A DNA stretch of 64,000 nucleotides from Micromonospora echinofusca (lineage in GTDB: Bacteria > Actinomycetota > Actinomycetes > Mycobacteriales > Micromonosporaceae), in contig NZ_LT607733.1 of the NCBI RefSeq assembly GCF_900091445.1, positions 4,367,001 to 4,431,000 on the forward strand. Direction: 5' to 3'. A program made the translations under genes and the position numbers. This document shows, piece by piece, positions 44,601-52,061 of the stretch; within the stretch, counting starts at the first letter, position 1; the number at the start of each line of letters is the position of its first letter. Under the pieces are notes generated by a model, which saw only the letters and a program-made list of their open reading frames with translations, ran no database searches and was not told where the DNA came from.

Positions 44601-44715
44601 CGGGCTCGACTCGCCGGAGCTGATGACCGGGCTGGCCGGCATCGGCTACCAGCTGATGCGGCTGGCGGAGCCGCAGCGCGTCCCGTCGCTGCTGACCCTG
44701 GCGGGTGCCCCGTGA
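41686..44715 (+). CDS. lanM: Class II lanthipeptide synthetase LanM
   Basis: A 1009-residue bifunctional enzyme. The N-terminal dehydratase domain (DUF4135; about 150-560) has the kinase-like segments SRVVYKPRDLAVD and GAGDCHPGNVV / VLVDLETLF that phosphorylate and eliminate Ser/Thr of the core. The C-terminal LanC-like cyclase domain (about 690-1000) has zinc ligands in NAWCHGAPGIG (Cys near 879) and SLCHGDLGNL (Cys-His near 929). Length is typical of LanM. Ribosome site weak (GAGGAT seven bases upstream of ATG 41686). Its stop overlaps the exporter start (GTGA). It should dehydrate Thr49 and Ser57 of the precursor and form thioethers. Confidence 0.95.
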   Translation: MTVGFLPALSLTERVPVDGAGAYPVSDRARWRLSRWRDSQAFATAGAWQRRLAADACDEDVLLRLLDEPATVIAARLARPPEWSRRLQGLYSGPAPDDWRPERLPGRPLDDALVVAAPLLADARRRVREAAAELAGPATPVDPAAVDALGLAELLDELVRLLSRASVLELNVARVRGELTGPTPARRFATFFARMAQPRVALDFLTEYPVLARQLLTVVDAWASSTVEFLRRLHDDWAAIAPALGVRPDARLTGLTPAGDAHRGGRRVCVARFDDGSRVVYKPRDLAVDARFQRLLGWLARRDAGLGLRPFGVLTRDGYGWTEFVAAAAPTSLPRYARHYGSLLALLHALGAGDCHPGNVVGAGDTPVLVDLETLFTPALERGGGAADGGAVASCVLAVGLLPAGEPPAGETGACNCAEWLGAGTDEMQLHVPGVHVGHGAPAAVEGVRPADLRAYEADVVAGFRRAYDVLSAETGALADRVRAFAGDEIRVVLRPTRTYARLQEALLHTDHLRDALDRDRLLDWLWVGVEELPVLAATIAAERADLAAGDTPLFTARVGSRDLWAGRDRRLPGALAGSALDGALRRIAGLGGADRERQVWLIRATFASLAETPDAPHAEVRWRPGPVPAEPSTFRPLLAQAAEIGERVAAMAHGGTWFTFGPTAGARWAPVPMGAGLYDGLSGLALFYGYLGEVTGHGDFTDLAAGIARRLNQRLRADGFPLTAVGAFNGWGGPCYAYGHLAALWGDDPTVHAGLDLALTRLTALTDDAGDADVVDGLAGAVLAVLACGAEPQRAVDLARRLGDRLVAALPAALRLGGLSHGAAGMATALFELWSVTGVERYAEAGRRALEFDRSLFDPATGNWADLRRPGLLSNAWCHGAPGIGLSRVRIRRALSRRPLPQVDGLDAEIAVALRTTFGHGFGRNHSLCHGDLGNLDLPLLAGADPAAVGAVVDGVLRDVAAHGWRCANPAGLDSPELMTGLAGIGYQLMRLAEPQRVPSLLTLAGAP

Positions 44716-46958
44716 GGCGGCGCGGCCGGGTGCCCGTCGTGTTGCAGATGACCGACACCGACTGCGGCGCCGCCTGCCTCGCGATGATCCTGCGCCACGC
44801 GGGCGTACGCGCCTCGCTCGCCGGGTGCCGCGAACGCCTCGGCGTGGGCCGCGACGGGGTCAGCGCGCTGGCCCTGCTGGACGCGGCGCGGGAGCTGGGG
44901 CTGCGCGCCAACGCCTACCGGGCGGCCCCCGAGGACCTCGCGTCGCTGCCGATGCCGCTGATCGCGCACTGGGAGGGCTCGCACTTCGTCGTGGTGGAGC
45001 GCCGCACCCGGCACGGGTTCTCGATGGTGGACCCCGCCCTCGGGCGCAGGACGGTGCCGTTCGCCGAGGCCGCCGAGTTCCTCACCGGCACCGTGCTGGT
45101 CTTCACCGGCCGCGCGACGACGCCCGGCCCGGCCGGACGCGCCGGGGCCGCCCGTACGCCGTGGCTGCGCCGGGGTTACCGGCTGGCGCGGGGGTTCCTG
45201 CCCGCGCTGGGGACCGTGCTGTCCGTCTCCGTCGCCCTGCAACTGCTCGGCCTCGCCCTGCCGCTGGCCATGTCGACGGCCCTCGACGCGATCCTGCCGG
45301 CGCGGGAGACCGGGCTGCTGCCCTACCTCGGCCTGGCGGTGCTGGCCCTGGCCCTGACCCAGTTCGGGCTGGCGCACCTGCGCTCGATGCTGCTGGTGAA
45401 CCTCCAGTCGCGGGTGGACCGGGAGCTGATGACCCGGCTGTTCGCCCACCTGATGAGCCTGCCGTTCCGCTTCTTCCAGCAGCGCTCCAGCGGCGACCTG
45501 ATGCAGCGGCTGGCGAGCAGCGTGCTGCTGCGCGAGATCGTGACGACCCAGGTGCTGACCGCCGCCATCGACGGCGCGCTGGTGCTCGGGTACCTCGCGG
45601 TGCTCTTCGCCGCCGACACCGGGTTCGCCGTGGTGGCGCTGGGGATCGGCCTGATCCAGGTCTGCGCGGTCGCGGCCGTCAACCGCCGCCTGCTGCGGCT
45701 GAACCACCGCCAGCTCACCGTGCAGGCGGAGGCGGAGAGCGTGCTCATCGAGGCGCTGTCGGGCATCGCCACCATCAAGTCGATGGGCGCCGAGAAGCAG
45801 GTGTACGACCACTGGCTGGGCCGCTACTCGGCGGCGCTGGCGGTGGACCGCGCACGCAGCCGGCTGTCGTCGACCGTCGACAACGTGGCGGCGACCGTAC
45901 GGCTCGTGGGCCCGCTGGCCCTGCTCTGGCTGGGCATGTACCGCATCTTCGCCGACGGCATGAGCCTGGGCGACGCGATGGGCCTGCAGATGCTGGCCCT
46001 GGCCGTGATCGCCCCGCTGGGCTCGCTGGTCGCCAGCGCGCAGGTGCTCCAGTCAGTCGCCTCGACCGTGCAGCGGCTGCGCGACGTGTTCTCCGCCCGG
46101 CCCGAGATCGAGGACCCGTCGCGGCTGCTGTCGCCGACGCTGCGCGGCAAGGTCGAGGTGCGCGGGCTCAGCTTCCGCTACGACGGCACGGGCCCGTACG
46201 TGCTGCGGGACGTCTCGTTCACCGTGCAGCCGGGCCGGACGGTGGCGGTGGTCGGCGCCTCGGGCAGCGGCAAGAGCACCCTGGCGATGCTGCTGACCGG
46301 GCTCTACCGGCCCAGCGGCGGCCAGGTCCGCTTCGACGGGGTGCCGCTGGAGCGGATCGCCCCGGACGCGCTGCGCCGCCAGTTCGGCGTGGTGTTCCAG
46401 GAGAGCTACCTGTTCCGCGACTCGATCCGGCGCAACATCGCCCTCGCCCGGCCGGACCTGCCGATGGCGGACGTGCGGCGGGTCGCCCGGCTGGCCGCCA
46501 TCGACGCCGACGTCGAGGCCATGCCGCTGCGCTACGACACCCGGGTGGCCGAGCGGGGCCAGGCGCTCTCCGGCGGGCAGCGCCAACGCCTCTCCATCGC
46601 GCGGGCGCTCGCCGGGGAGCCGGTGGTCCTGCTGCTCGACGAGGCCACCAGCCACCTGGACGTGGCCACCGAGCGCCGGGTGAGCCAGGCCGTGGCGGCC
46701 CTGCGCTGCACCCAGATCGTCATCGCGCACCGGCTGAGCACGGTGCGCCACGCCGACGAGATCCTCGTGCTCGACGGCGGCACGGTCGCCGAGCGCGGCA
46801 GTCACGACGAGCTGCTTGCGCTCGGCGGCAGGTACGCGGCGCTGGTCCGCGCGCAGCTCGACGGCCAGGCCGCCGACGACGCCGCCGAGGTCGTACGCGG
46901 CAGCACGGGAGCACCCGTGGAACACGAGCCGGTCGTCACCGGAGGGAGTCACCGATGA
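44712..46958 (+). CDS. lanT: Peptidase-containing ABC exporter (LanT)
   Basis: A 748-residue exporter that removes the leader and exports the peptide. Residues 1-135 are a C39 peptidase: catalytic Cys18 in QMTDTDCGAACLAMI, His near 92 in HWEGSHFVVVE, and Asp in SMVDPALGRRT. Six membrane helices (about 155-440) precede the ATPase domain with Walker A GASGSGKST near 515, signature LSGGQRQR near 618 and Walker B VVLLLDEATSHLD. It starts at GTG 44712, four bases before the lanM stop ends, and its own stop overlaps lanD. The double-glycine site of the precursor fits this peptidase. Confidence 0.95.
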   Translation: MRRRGRVPVVLQMTDTDCGAACLAMILRHAGVRASLAGCRERLGVGRDGVSALALLDAARELGLRANAYRAAPEDLASLPMPLIAHWEGSHFVVVERRTRHGFSMVDPALGRRTVPFAEAAEFLTGTVLVFTGRATTPGPAGRAGAARTPWLRRGYRLARGFLPALGTVLSVSVALQLLGLALPLAMSTALDAILPARETGLLPYLGLAVLALALTQFGLAHLRSMLLVNLQSRVDRELMTRLFAHLMSLPFRFFQQRSSGDLMQRLASSVLLREIVTTQVLTAAIDGALVLGYLAVLFAADTGFAVVALGIGLIQVCAVAAVNRRLLRLNHRQLTVQAEAESVLIEALSGIATIKSMGAEKQVYDHWLGRYSAALAVDRARSRLSSTVDNVAATVRLVGPLALLWLGMYRIFADGMSLGDAMGLQMLALAVIAPLGSLVASAQVLQSVASTVQRLRDVFSARPEIEDPSRLLSPTLRGKVEVRGLSFRYDGTGPYVLRDVSFTVQPGRTVAVVGASGSGKSTLAMLLTGLYRPSGGQVRFDGVPLERIAPDALRRQFGVVFQESYLFRDSIRRNIALARPDLPMADVRRVARLAAIDADVEAMPLRYDTRVAERGQALSGGQRQRLSIARALAGEPVVLLLDEATSHLDVATERRVSQAVAALRCTQIVIAHRLSTVRHADEILVLDGGTVAERGSHDELLALGGRYAALVRAQLDGQAADDAAEVVRGSTGAPVEHEPVVTGGSHR

Positions 46959-47524
46959 GCGTCACGTTGCCGTTCGAGCGGGTCCTCGTCGCCGCCTGCG
47001 GATCCAGCGGCGCCATGTCGCTGCCGCAGTCGTTGCTGGCGATGAGGCACGCGCTCCACCTCGAGGTGCGGGTGGTGATGACCGGGGCCGCCGCGACGTT
47101 CGTGACCCCGACGGCGCTCGCGGCGATCACCGGCCACCCGGTGACCGTCGAGGAGGCCCAGGGGCAGCCGGGTGTCCCCCACCTGGACCTGACCGGATGG
47201 GCGCAGCTGGTGCTCGTACTGCCCGCCACGGCCAACACCCTGGCCAAGGCGGCGGCGGGGATGGCCGACAACCTGGTCACCGCGTGCGTGCTGGCCTCCG
47301 CCGCGCCCGTGGTGTTCGTCCCCGCGATGAACGTACGGATGTGGGAGAAGCCCGCCGTCCAGCGCAACGTGGCGCAGCTGCGCGCGGACGGGCACGGCGT
47401 CGTACCGCCCTCGCGGGTCCTCGCGCTCAGCTCCGGCACGGCCACGGGCATCGGGGTGCCCGGCATCGAGACCGTGCTGGAGTGGACGGTGGCCCACCTG
47501 GCCTCGGCGGCCTCCGATGCCTGA
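46955..47524 (+). CDS. lanD: LanD-type flavoprotein, peptidyl-cysteine decarboxylase
   Basis: A 189-residue homo-oligomeric flavin-containing Cys decarboxylase (HFCD). Key motifs are the active-site histidine in VPHLDLTGWAQ (near 75), LPATANTLAKAA corresponding to the PASANT motif, and PAMNVRMWEKPAVQRN corresponding to the PXMNXXMW substrate clamp of EpiD and MrsD. Those enzymes oxidatively decarboxylate the C-terminal Cys of the precursor to an enethiol that forms aminovinyl-cysteine. The precursor here does end in Cys. A CoaC-type decarboxylase of coenzyme A synthesis is excluded by length (no CoaB fusion) and by position in the operon. It overlaps lanT by four bases (ATGA). Confidence 0.88.
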   Translation: MSVTLPFERVLVAACGSSGAMSLPQSLLAMRHALHLEVRVVMTGAAATFVTPTALAAITGHPVTVEEAQGQPGVPHLDLTGWAQLVLVLPATANTLAKAAAGMADNLVTACVLASAAPVVFVPAMNVRMWEKPAVQRNVAQLRADGHGVVPPSRVLALSSGTATGIGVPGIETVLEWTVAHLASAASDA

Positions 47525-48155
47525 CGCGATCGACCGGGAGGCGCGGGCGACGCGGTGGGTGGCGGGGCTGATGGCGCTGCTGGGCGTCGGCCTGGCGGGC
47601 TGGGTGGCGGCGCCGATCGCGCGGCAGCGGCTGGCTCCGCCCCCGCCGATCGCGTCGTTCGGGGTGCCCGAGGCGGCGGCCGGCTGCGATCCGGAGCTGA
47701 CGGACCCGGTGTCGGGCAAGGGCGTCCACGTCGGGCGGGGCGCCCGCGTCGCCTACCTCACCGTGCCGCCGTCGTCGGGGCCGCACTACGAACTGCCCGC
47801 GCCGCTGCGCCGGTTCTACCTGGCCGGCGACCGGCCCCCGGTGGAGGTGCTGGTGCACAACCTGGAGCACGGCTACACGGTGGTGTGGTACTCCGCCGAC
47901 CTGCCGGTGCCCCAGGTGGAGGCCCTGCGCGGCCTGGCCGCCCGGCTCGGCGCCGACGAGCGGACCGCCAAGTTCGTCGCCGCGCCGTGGGACGCCTCCT
48001 ACGGCCGGTTCCCGCCGGGGCGCCGCGTCGGCATCAGCCGCTGGGGCGCCACCGCCGGCTACCGCCTGCTGTGCGGGTCGGTCAGCGGCGCCGTCATCGA
48101 GCGCTTCCTCGCCGCCCACCCGGCGACCGACTCGCCCGAACCGGAGGGGGCGTGA
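47517..48155 (+). CDS. DUF3105 membrane protein in the lanthipeptide operon
   Basis: A 212-residue protein with one membrane helix (about 13-32, GLMALLGVGLAGWVAAPIA) and an exterior DUF3105 domain. The domain shows GCDPELTDPV, LTVPPSSGPHYELPAP (near 80-95) and VLVHNLEHGYTVVWYSADLP (near 112-131), the invariant family motifs. Function of the family is unknown; conserved His and Cys suggest metal or redox chemistry. Its start lies inside lanD (eight-base overlap), so it is co-translated and probably belongs to the pathway: immunity, an extracytoplasmic maturation step, or export help. This is inference. A hairpin follows at 48156-48173. Confidence 0.85.
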   Translation: MPDAIDREARATRWVAGLMALLGVGLAGWVAAPIARQRLAPPPPIASFGVPEAAAGCDPELTDPVSGKGVHVGRGARVAYLTVPPSSGPHYELPAPLRRFYLAGDRPPVEVLVHNLEHGYTVVWYSADLPVPQVEALRGLAARLGADERTAKFVAAPWDASYGRFPPGRRVGISRWGATAGYRLLCGSVSGAVIERFLAAHPATDSPEPEGA

Positions 48156-48173
48156 CGGCGGCCGGCGCCGCCG
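48156..48173. terminator. Terminator hairpin at the end of the lanthipeptide operon
   Basis: CGGCGGC-CGGC-GCCGCCG, a seven-bp perfect stem between the convergent DUF3105 and acyl-CoA dehydrogenase stops. Confidence 0.5.
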
Positions 48174-48177
48174 CCGG

Positions 48178-49806
48178 TCAGCCCACCTCGGGCACCGCGC
48201 GGGCGATGATCGCGGCGAAGTCGACGCCGCGGGGCAGCGTGCCGTACGCCTGGCCGTGGTCGCCGTCGAGCCGCGAGGCGCAGAAGGCGTCGGCGACGGC
48301 GGGGTGGCCGTGGCGCACCAGCAGCGCGCCCTGCAGGACCAGGGCGAGGCGCTCGACGACGCGGCGGGCCCGCAGCTCGACGTCGTCGGGATCGACCAGC
48401 TCGGCCCGAACCCGGCGTACGGCGGCGTCGAGCCGGGCGTCGGCGCCGGCCGCGGCGGCGACCTCGGCCTGGAACGCCGCCATGACCTCGGGTTCCCTGG
48501 CGAGGGCGCGCAGCACGTCCAGCGCGGCGACGTTGCCGGAGCCCTCCCAGATCGAGTTCAGCGGGGACTCGCGGAACAGCCGGGGCATGCCCGACTCCTC
48601 GACGTAGCCGTTGCCGCCCAGGCATTCGAGGGCCTCGGCGGCGTGCGCCGGCCAGCGCTTGCAGACCCAGTACTTGCCGACGGCGAGGGCGAGGCGCTTG
48701 AACGCGGTCTCGGCGGCGTCGCCGCGCGCGGACCGGTCGGTGGCCCCGGCGAGCCGCATCATCAGCACGGTGGCGGCCTCGCTCTCGACCGCGAGGTCGG
48801 CGAGCACGTTGCGCATCAGGGGCGCCTCGACGAGGTACCGGCCGAAGGCCTGCCGGTGGGTGGCGTGGTGGGCGGCGGTGATCACGCCCTGGCGCATCCC
48901 GGCCGCCGCGCCGATGACGCAGTCCAGCCGGGTCAGGTTGACCATGTCGATGATGGTGCGTACGCCGCGCCCCTCGTCGCCGACCCGCCAGGCGACCGCG
49001 TGCTCGTACTCGACCTCGGCGGAGGCGTTGGAACGGTTGCCGAGCTTGTCCTTGAGGCGCATCAGCCGCATGGGGTTGCGCGTGCCGTCGGGCAGGACGC
49101 GCGGCACGAGGAAGCAGGTGAGCCCGCCCGGCGCCTGGGCGAGGGTGAGGAAGACGTCGCACATCGGCGCGGACGTGAACCACTTGTGCCCGAGCAGGCG
49201 GTAGGTGCCGTCCGGCTCGGGGCGGGCGGTGGTGGTGTTGGCGCGTACGTCCGAGCCGCCCTGCTTCTCGGTCATCGACATGCCGGCCAGCAGTCCCCGC
49301 TTGGCCAGCGGCGCACGCAGCCCGAAGTCGTACGACGTGGCGGTGAGCAGCGGCTCGTAGCGCGCGGCCAACTCCGGGGCGTGCCGCAGCGCCGGCACGG
49401 CCGCGTAGGTCATCGAGATCGGGCAGCCGTGCCCGGCGTCGGGACGCCAGGTGTAGAACTTGGCCGCCCGCGCCACGTGCGCGCCGGGCCGATCGTCCGC
49501 CCACGGTGCGGCGTGCAGGCCGTGCGTGACCGCCGTGCGCATCAGCTCGTGCCAGGCGGGGTGGAACTCCACCTCGTCGACGCGGTTGCCGTGCCGGTCG
49601 TGGGTACGCAGCACCGGCGGGTGCTCGTTGGCCAGCCGCCCCTGCTCGATGGCCTGCTCGCCGCCGCCGAGGCGGCCCAGCTCGTGCAGCTCGGCGGCGG
49701 CCCAGCCGGCGCCCTCGCGGTCGAGCCCGTCGAGCAGGGCCGGGTCGTCGGCCGCGTCGTGACCGACCAGCGGCGGAACCTGGTTGAAGACCTCGTGCGT
49801 CGTCAC
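48178..49806 (-). CDS. Acyl-CoA dehydrogenase (AidB/isovaleryl-like)
   Basis: A 542-residue flavin acyl-CoA dehydrogenase of the AidB-like group. Signatures are GMSMTEKQGGSDVRANTT (FAD/substrate region, near 190), YRLLGHKWFTSAPMCDVFL, GNRSNASAEVEYEHAVAWRVG, and ECLGGNGYVEESGMPRLFRE with the likely FAD-domain end and catalytic region. N-terminal NQVPPLVGHDAADDPAL matches AidB-like proteins, whose role in alkylation defence or fatty acid metabolism is debated. The GTG start at 49806 overlaps the TetR stop by four bases, so both are in one operon under the palindrome at 50402. Confidence 0.9.
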   Translation of the reverse strand: MTTHEVFNQVPPLVGHDAADDPALLDGLDREGAGWAAAELHELGRLGGGEQAIEQGRLANEHPPVLRTHDRHGNRVDEVEFHPAWHELMRTAVTHGLHAAPWADDRPGAHVARAAKFYTWRPDAGHGCPISMTYAAVPALRHAPELAARYEPLLTATSYDFGLRAPLAKRGLLAGMSMTEKQGGSDVRANTTTARPEPDGTYRLLGHKWFTSAPMCDVFLTLAQAPGGLTCFLVPRVLPDGTRNPMRLMRLKDKLGNRSNASAEVEYEHAVAWRVGDEGRGVRTIIDMVNLTRLDCVIGAAAGMRQGVITAAHHATHRQAFGRYLVEAPLMRNVLADLAVESEAATVLMMRLAGATDRSARGDAAETAFKRLALAVGKYWVCKRWPAHAAEALECLGGNGYVEESGMPRLFRESPLNSIWEGSGNVAALDVLRALAREPEVMAAFQAEVAAAAGADARLDAAVRRVRAELVDPDDVELRARRVVERLALVLQGALLVRHGHPAVADAFCASRLDGDHGQAYGTLPRGVDFAAIIARAVPEVG

Positions 49807-50426
49807 GGCGACACTCCCAGCGCGCGGTGGAGGAACGTGATCAGGTGTGCGATGGTGCGCGGCCCGGCGACCCCGGCGGCCAGGGGACCGACCATGGCCT
49901 CGGCCAGGGCGCCGACCAGCGCGGTGGCGGTCAGCTCGGGATCCTGCGGGGGAAGCTCGCCGTTCGCCACCCCCTGCGCGACGTGGCCGGCGATCAGCTC
50001 GGCGTACGCGCGGCGGAAGACGAGCCGCTCGGCGTCGACCGCCGGGTCGGCCGGCTCGGCAAGCAGGGCGTACGCCAACCGGGGGGACCGCAGCGCCCGG
50101 CCGGAGAACGTCTCGATGACGGCGGTGACCCGCTCGGCGACCGTGTCCTCCCGCGCCGCCGCGCGCGCCACCGTGTCGACCTCGCGCTGCGAGGCCGTGC
50201 GGAACACCTCGGCGACCAGGTCGGCCTTGGTGGGGAAGTGCCGGTAGACGCTGCCGGTCGCCAACCCCGCCCGCTCGGCGACCGCGGCGACGGAGCAGCC
50301 GGCGTACCCGTGCTCGGCCATGATCTCCAGCGCGGCGGCGATGATCCGCTGCCGGGACGCGCTCAGCCGAGCCTGCACGCGCTCGGTGCTCCGGTAGACC
50401 ACGCCAAGGATTGAACCATCGTTCAC
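49803..50426 (-). CDS. TetR-family transcriptional regulator
   Basis: A TetR repressor of up to 207 residues. The HTH (about 22-68) reads SRQRIIAAALEIMAEHGYAG, then CSVAAVAERAGLATGSVYRHFPTKADLVAEVF. The C-terminal ligand domain is Ala/Leu-rich and not assignable. The frame starts at a GTG (50426) lying within a 34-base palindrome, so either operator binding blocks initiation or the true start is GTG 50402. It heads the operon with the acyl-CoA dehydrogenase and probably senses an acyl-CoA, which is inference from its partner. Confidence 0.88.
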   Translation of the reverse strand: MNDGSILGVVYRSTERVQARLSASRQRIIAAALEIMAEHGYAGCSVAAVAERAGLATGSVYRHFPTKADLVAEVFRTASQREVDTVARAAAREDTVAERVTAVIETFSGRALRSPRLAYALLAEPADPAVDAERLVFRRAYAELIAGHVAQGVANGELPPQDPELTATALVGALAEAMVGPLAAGVAGPRTIAHLITFLHRALGVSP

Positions 50427-50435
50427 TCCTTGGCG
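50402..50435. promoter_or_regulatory. Large palindromic operator at the TetR gene start
   Basis: Nested inverted repeats: outer arms CGCCAAGGA (50402-50410) and TCCTTGGCG (50427-50435), inner TGAAC-CATC-GTTCA (50412-50425). All pair except one position. The inner part has the TGAAC/GTTCA form seen for acyl-CoA-responsive TetR regulators. It covers the annotated TetR start codon and lies about 100 bases before the divergent gene at 50535. Confidence 0.75.
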
Positions 50436-50534
50436 GCAAGGCGCTCCTGGCCGGCGGAGGACCGCCCGCGACGCGGTCTAGGATCACTCTCTTCGGCAGG
50501 CGTACGCCCCGGAGTCCTCGAAGGCGGTCCCGCC

Positions 50535-51281
50535 GTGACCCCTGATCCGACCGACGTGAACCGCCGCCTGGACGCGGCGCTGGCGGGCGTGGCCGCCGCC
50601 TTCCGGGACATGACCGCCCACCGGCGGGAGACCAACTGCGAGTGCCACTGGGGCAGCGCCGAGGAACTGGCACTGCTCAAGACCCCCGACGTGCCGCTCG
50701 ACGAGGACCTGCTGCGCCGCACGTACTGGACCACGGACTGGCGCTACCCGGGGCCGCTGCTGCGCCGCATCCTGCCCCCGGTGACCCGGCGCCTCGCGGC
50801 GGGTGAGGTGGAGTCGCTCTCCGGGATGGACCCCCTGTCCCGCCTGTTCGTGATGGGTCGCTGGCTGGACTGGCCCGCCGCGCAACGCGACGCGGTACGG
50901 GAGTTCCTGGACGCCTGGTGGCAGCACACCCTGGTGGACCCCGGGGCGAAGGTCCCCGCCCACGAGGCCCTGGCCTTCGTCGCCGAGGTCACCGGGCAGC
51001 TCGCCCCTTGGCTGAACACCTGGGCGCAGCTGCTGGCCGGCCCGACGGCGCGGCGGATGCTGGCCGCGGCGGCCGACGAGTGGATGTCCGACCTGCTCGG
51101 CGACCGCCTGCCCTGGTCGAGCTGGCGCGACGAGGAGGACACGCCGTGCCTCGCGCTGTCGATGTGGGTGCTACGGCACGCGCCGCCCGCGCTGCGGGAG
51201 CACGACGCGTCCGGCGAGCTGTGCGACCTCGTACGGCTGCTCGCCCTCCCCCACGCCGACCGGTGGGGCGGGCGCGGCTGA
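50535..51281 (+). CDS. Conserved hypothetical protein
   Basis: A 248-residue soluble protein of no recognised family. Features are NRRLDAALAGVAAAFRDMTA near the start, a CxCH-like NCECHWGSAEELALL (near 36-50), PLSRLFVMGRWLDWPAAQRDAVREFLDAWW in the middle, and a Trp- and Leu-rich helical C-terminus. The composition suggests an all-helical repeat protein. GTG 50535 is taken as the start; the frame is open from 50430. A TAGGAT -10 lies at 50479-50484. It diverges from the TetR operon and may share its operator. Confidence 0.65.
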   Translation: MTPDPTDVNRRLDAALAGVAAAFRDMTAHRRETNCECHWGSAEELALLKTPDVPLDEDLLRRTYWTTDWRYPGPLLRRILPPVTRRLAAGEVESLSGMDPLSRLFVMGRWLDWPAAQRDAVREFLDAWWQHTLVDPGAKVPAHEALAFVAEVTGQLAPWLNTWAQLLAGPTARRMLAAAADEWMSDLLGDRLPWSSWRDEEDTPCLALSMWVLRHAPPALREHDASGELCDLVRLLALPHADRWGGRG

Positions 51282-51351
51282 GGTCTGTTCCGCAAGCCGT
51301 GACTGGCTGCACCGGACTCGACGGGCCGGCGGTGTAGTCCCCCTCGCCTCG

Positions 51352-51385
51352 ATACCGCACAGGCATTTTCATACCTCACAGGTAT
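51352..51385. promoter_or_regulatory. Pair of operator-like palindromes with no adjacent promoter
   Basis: ATACCGCACAGGCAT (51352-51366, imperfect) and ATACCTCACAGGTAT (51371-51385, perfect 6-3-6) are repeated with a 19-base period in an AT-richer patch. No gene starts next to them in either direction. Confidence 0.5.
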
Positions 51386-51415
51386 CGGCGTTCCGGCGGC
51401 AGCGGTCCGTCAGCC

Positions 51416-51490
51416 TCACGCGCCTTCCACGTCCTCCGTCAGCCAGAACGCCATCGCTGCCACGAACGGCGACAGGGGCACCCCCGTCTC
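51416..51490 (-). pseudogene. Possible C-terminal coding remnant
   Basis: Antisense to the + strand, a frame reads ETGVPLSPFVAAMAFWLTED then VEGA and stop. It looks like real protein (mixed composition unlike shadow frames), but has no start or upstream part and overlaps the terminator at 51469. Probably the end of a lost gene. The rest of the 51282-51540 gap holds the palindromes and the hairpin. Confidence 0.3.
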
Positions 51491-51509
51491 CGGGAGGTGC
51501 CCCTGTCGC
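51469..51509 (-). terminator. Terminator hairpin after the secreted protein gene
   Basis: Arms GCGACAGGGGCAC and GTGCCCCTGTCGC (13 bp, perfect) with further inner pairing (CCCCG/CGGG), 31 bases past the stop of the secreted protein gene. Confidence 0.75.
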
Positions 51510-51540
51510 GGCGGCCGGTACGCGGCCCGATGAGCTGCGG

Positions 51541-51981
51541 TCAGCAGCCCTGCCGTCGGCTGTAGATCTGGTGACGCTCGCCCGCCCACCCGATGTAGCC
51601 GACTGCCTCGACGCAGTAGGACGCCACGCCGGTGACGCCGACCGGGCCGGCGTGGTAGCTGAAGTCGCCCGAGTCGGTGTCCGCGCTGCCCGAGCGGGTG
51701 CAGTGCGCGCCCTCGCCCGAGCGCTCGGCGCAGCGGTAGATCTGCACGAAGGTGGGCGCCGACTTCCCGTAGGCCGCGCCACGGTGGTAGAAGCACGCGC
51801 TGTTGGTGCCCCCGTTGCTGCTGTTGTAGTAGATCACCAGCTCGCCGAGGCCCGAGGACTGCACCTGGCTGTAGATGATCGTGCCCGAGCAGGAGCCGGC
51901 GGCCTGCGCGGCGGGCGCGCCGATCACCATGACCGACGCGATGGTCACCAGCGCCATCAGGGTCGAGAACAGTCTCTTCAT
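51541..51981 (-). CDS. Secreted cysteine-containing protein, spore-associated protein-like
   Basis: A 146-residue exported protein. The signal peptide is MKRLFSTLMALVTIASVMVI, ending APAAQAA. The mature part of about 115 residues has six cysteines, TIIYSQVQSSGLGELVIYYN, a central FYHRGAAYG, and GDFSYHAGPVGVTGVASYCV near the end. The pattern (short, Cys-rich, beta, ending in an AGPV-like strand) resembles small secreted spore-associated proteins of streptomycetes, but the match is from memory of general form and weak. ATG 51981 is chosen: TAGGCT (51990-51995, antisense) ends eight bases upstream, so it is leaderless. Confidence 0.6.
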   Translation of the reverse strand: MKRLFSTLMALVTIASVMVIGAPAAQAAGSCSGTIIYSQVQSSGLGELVIYYNSSNGGTNSACFYHRGAAYGKSAPTFVQIYRCAERSGEGAHCTRSGSADTDSGDFSYHAGPVGVTGVASYCVEAVGYIGWAGERHQIYSRRQGC

Positions 51982-52061
51982 GATCACCAAGCCTATCCAC
52001 AGTCGACTGTCGCCTGTTGTGGATCATGATCGCACGACGCGGCCTCCGGCGGTGCCCCGGC

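Noticed and set aside
46955..47524. CoaBC/Dfp (coenzyme A synthesis) assignment for the flavoprotein
   Set aside because: It has only the decarboxylase half, lies inside the lanthipeptide operon, and the precursor ends in Cys, which fits LanD.
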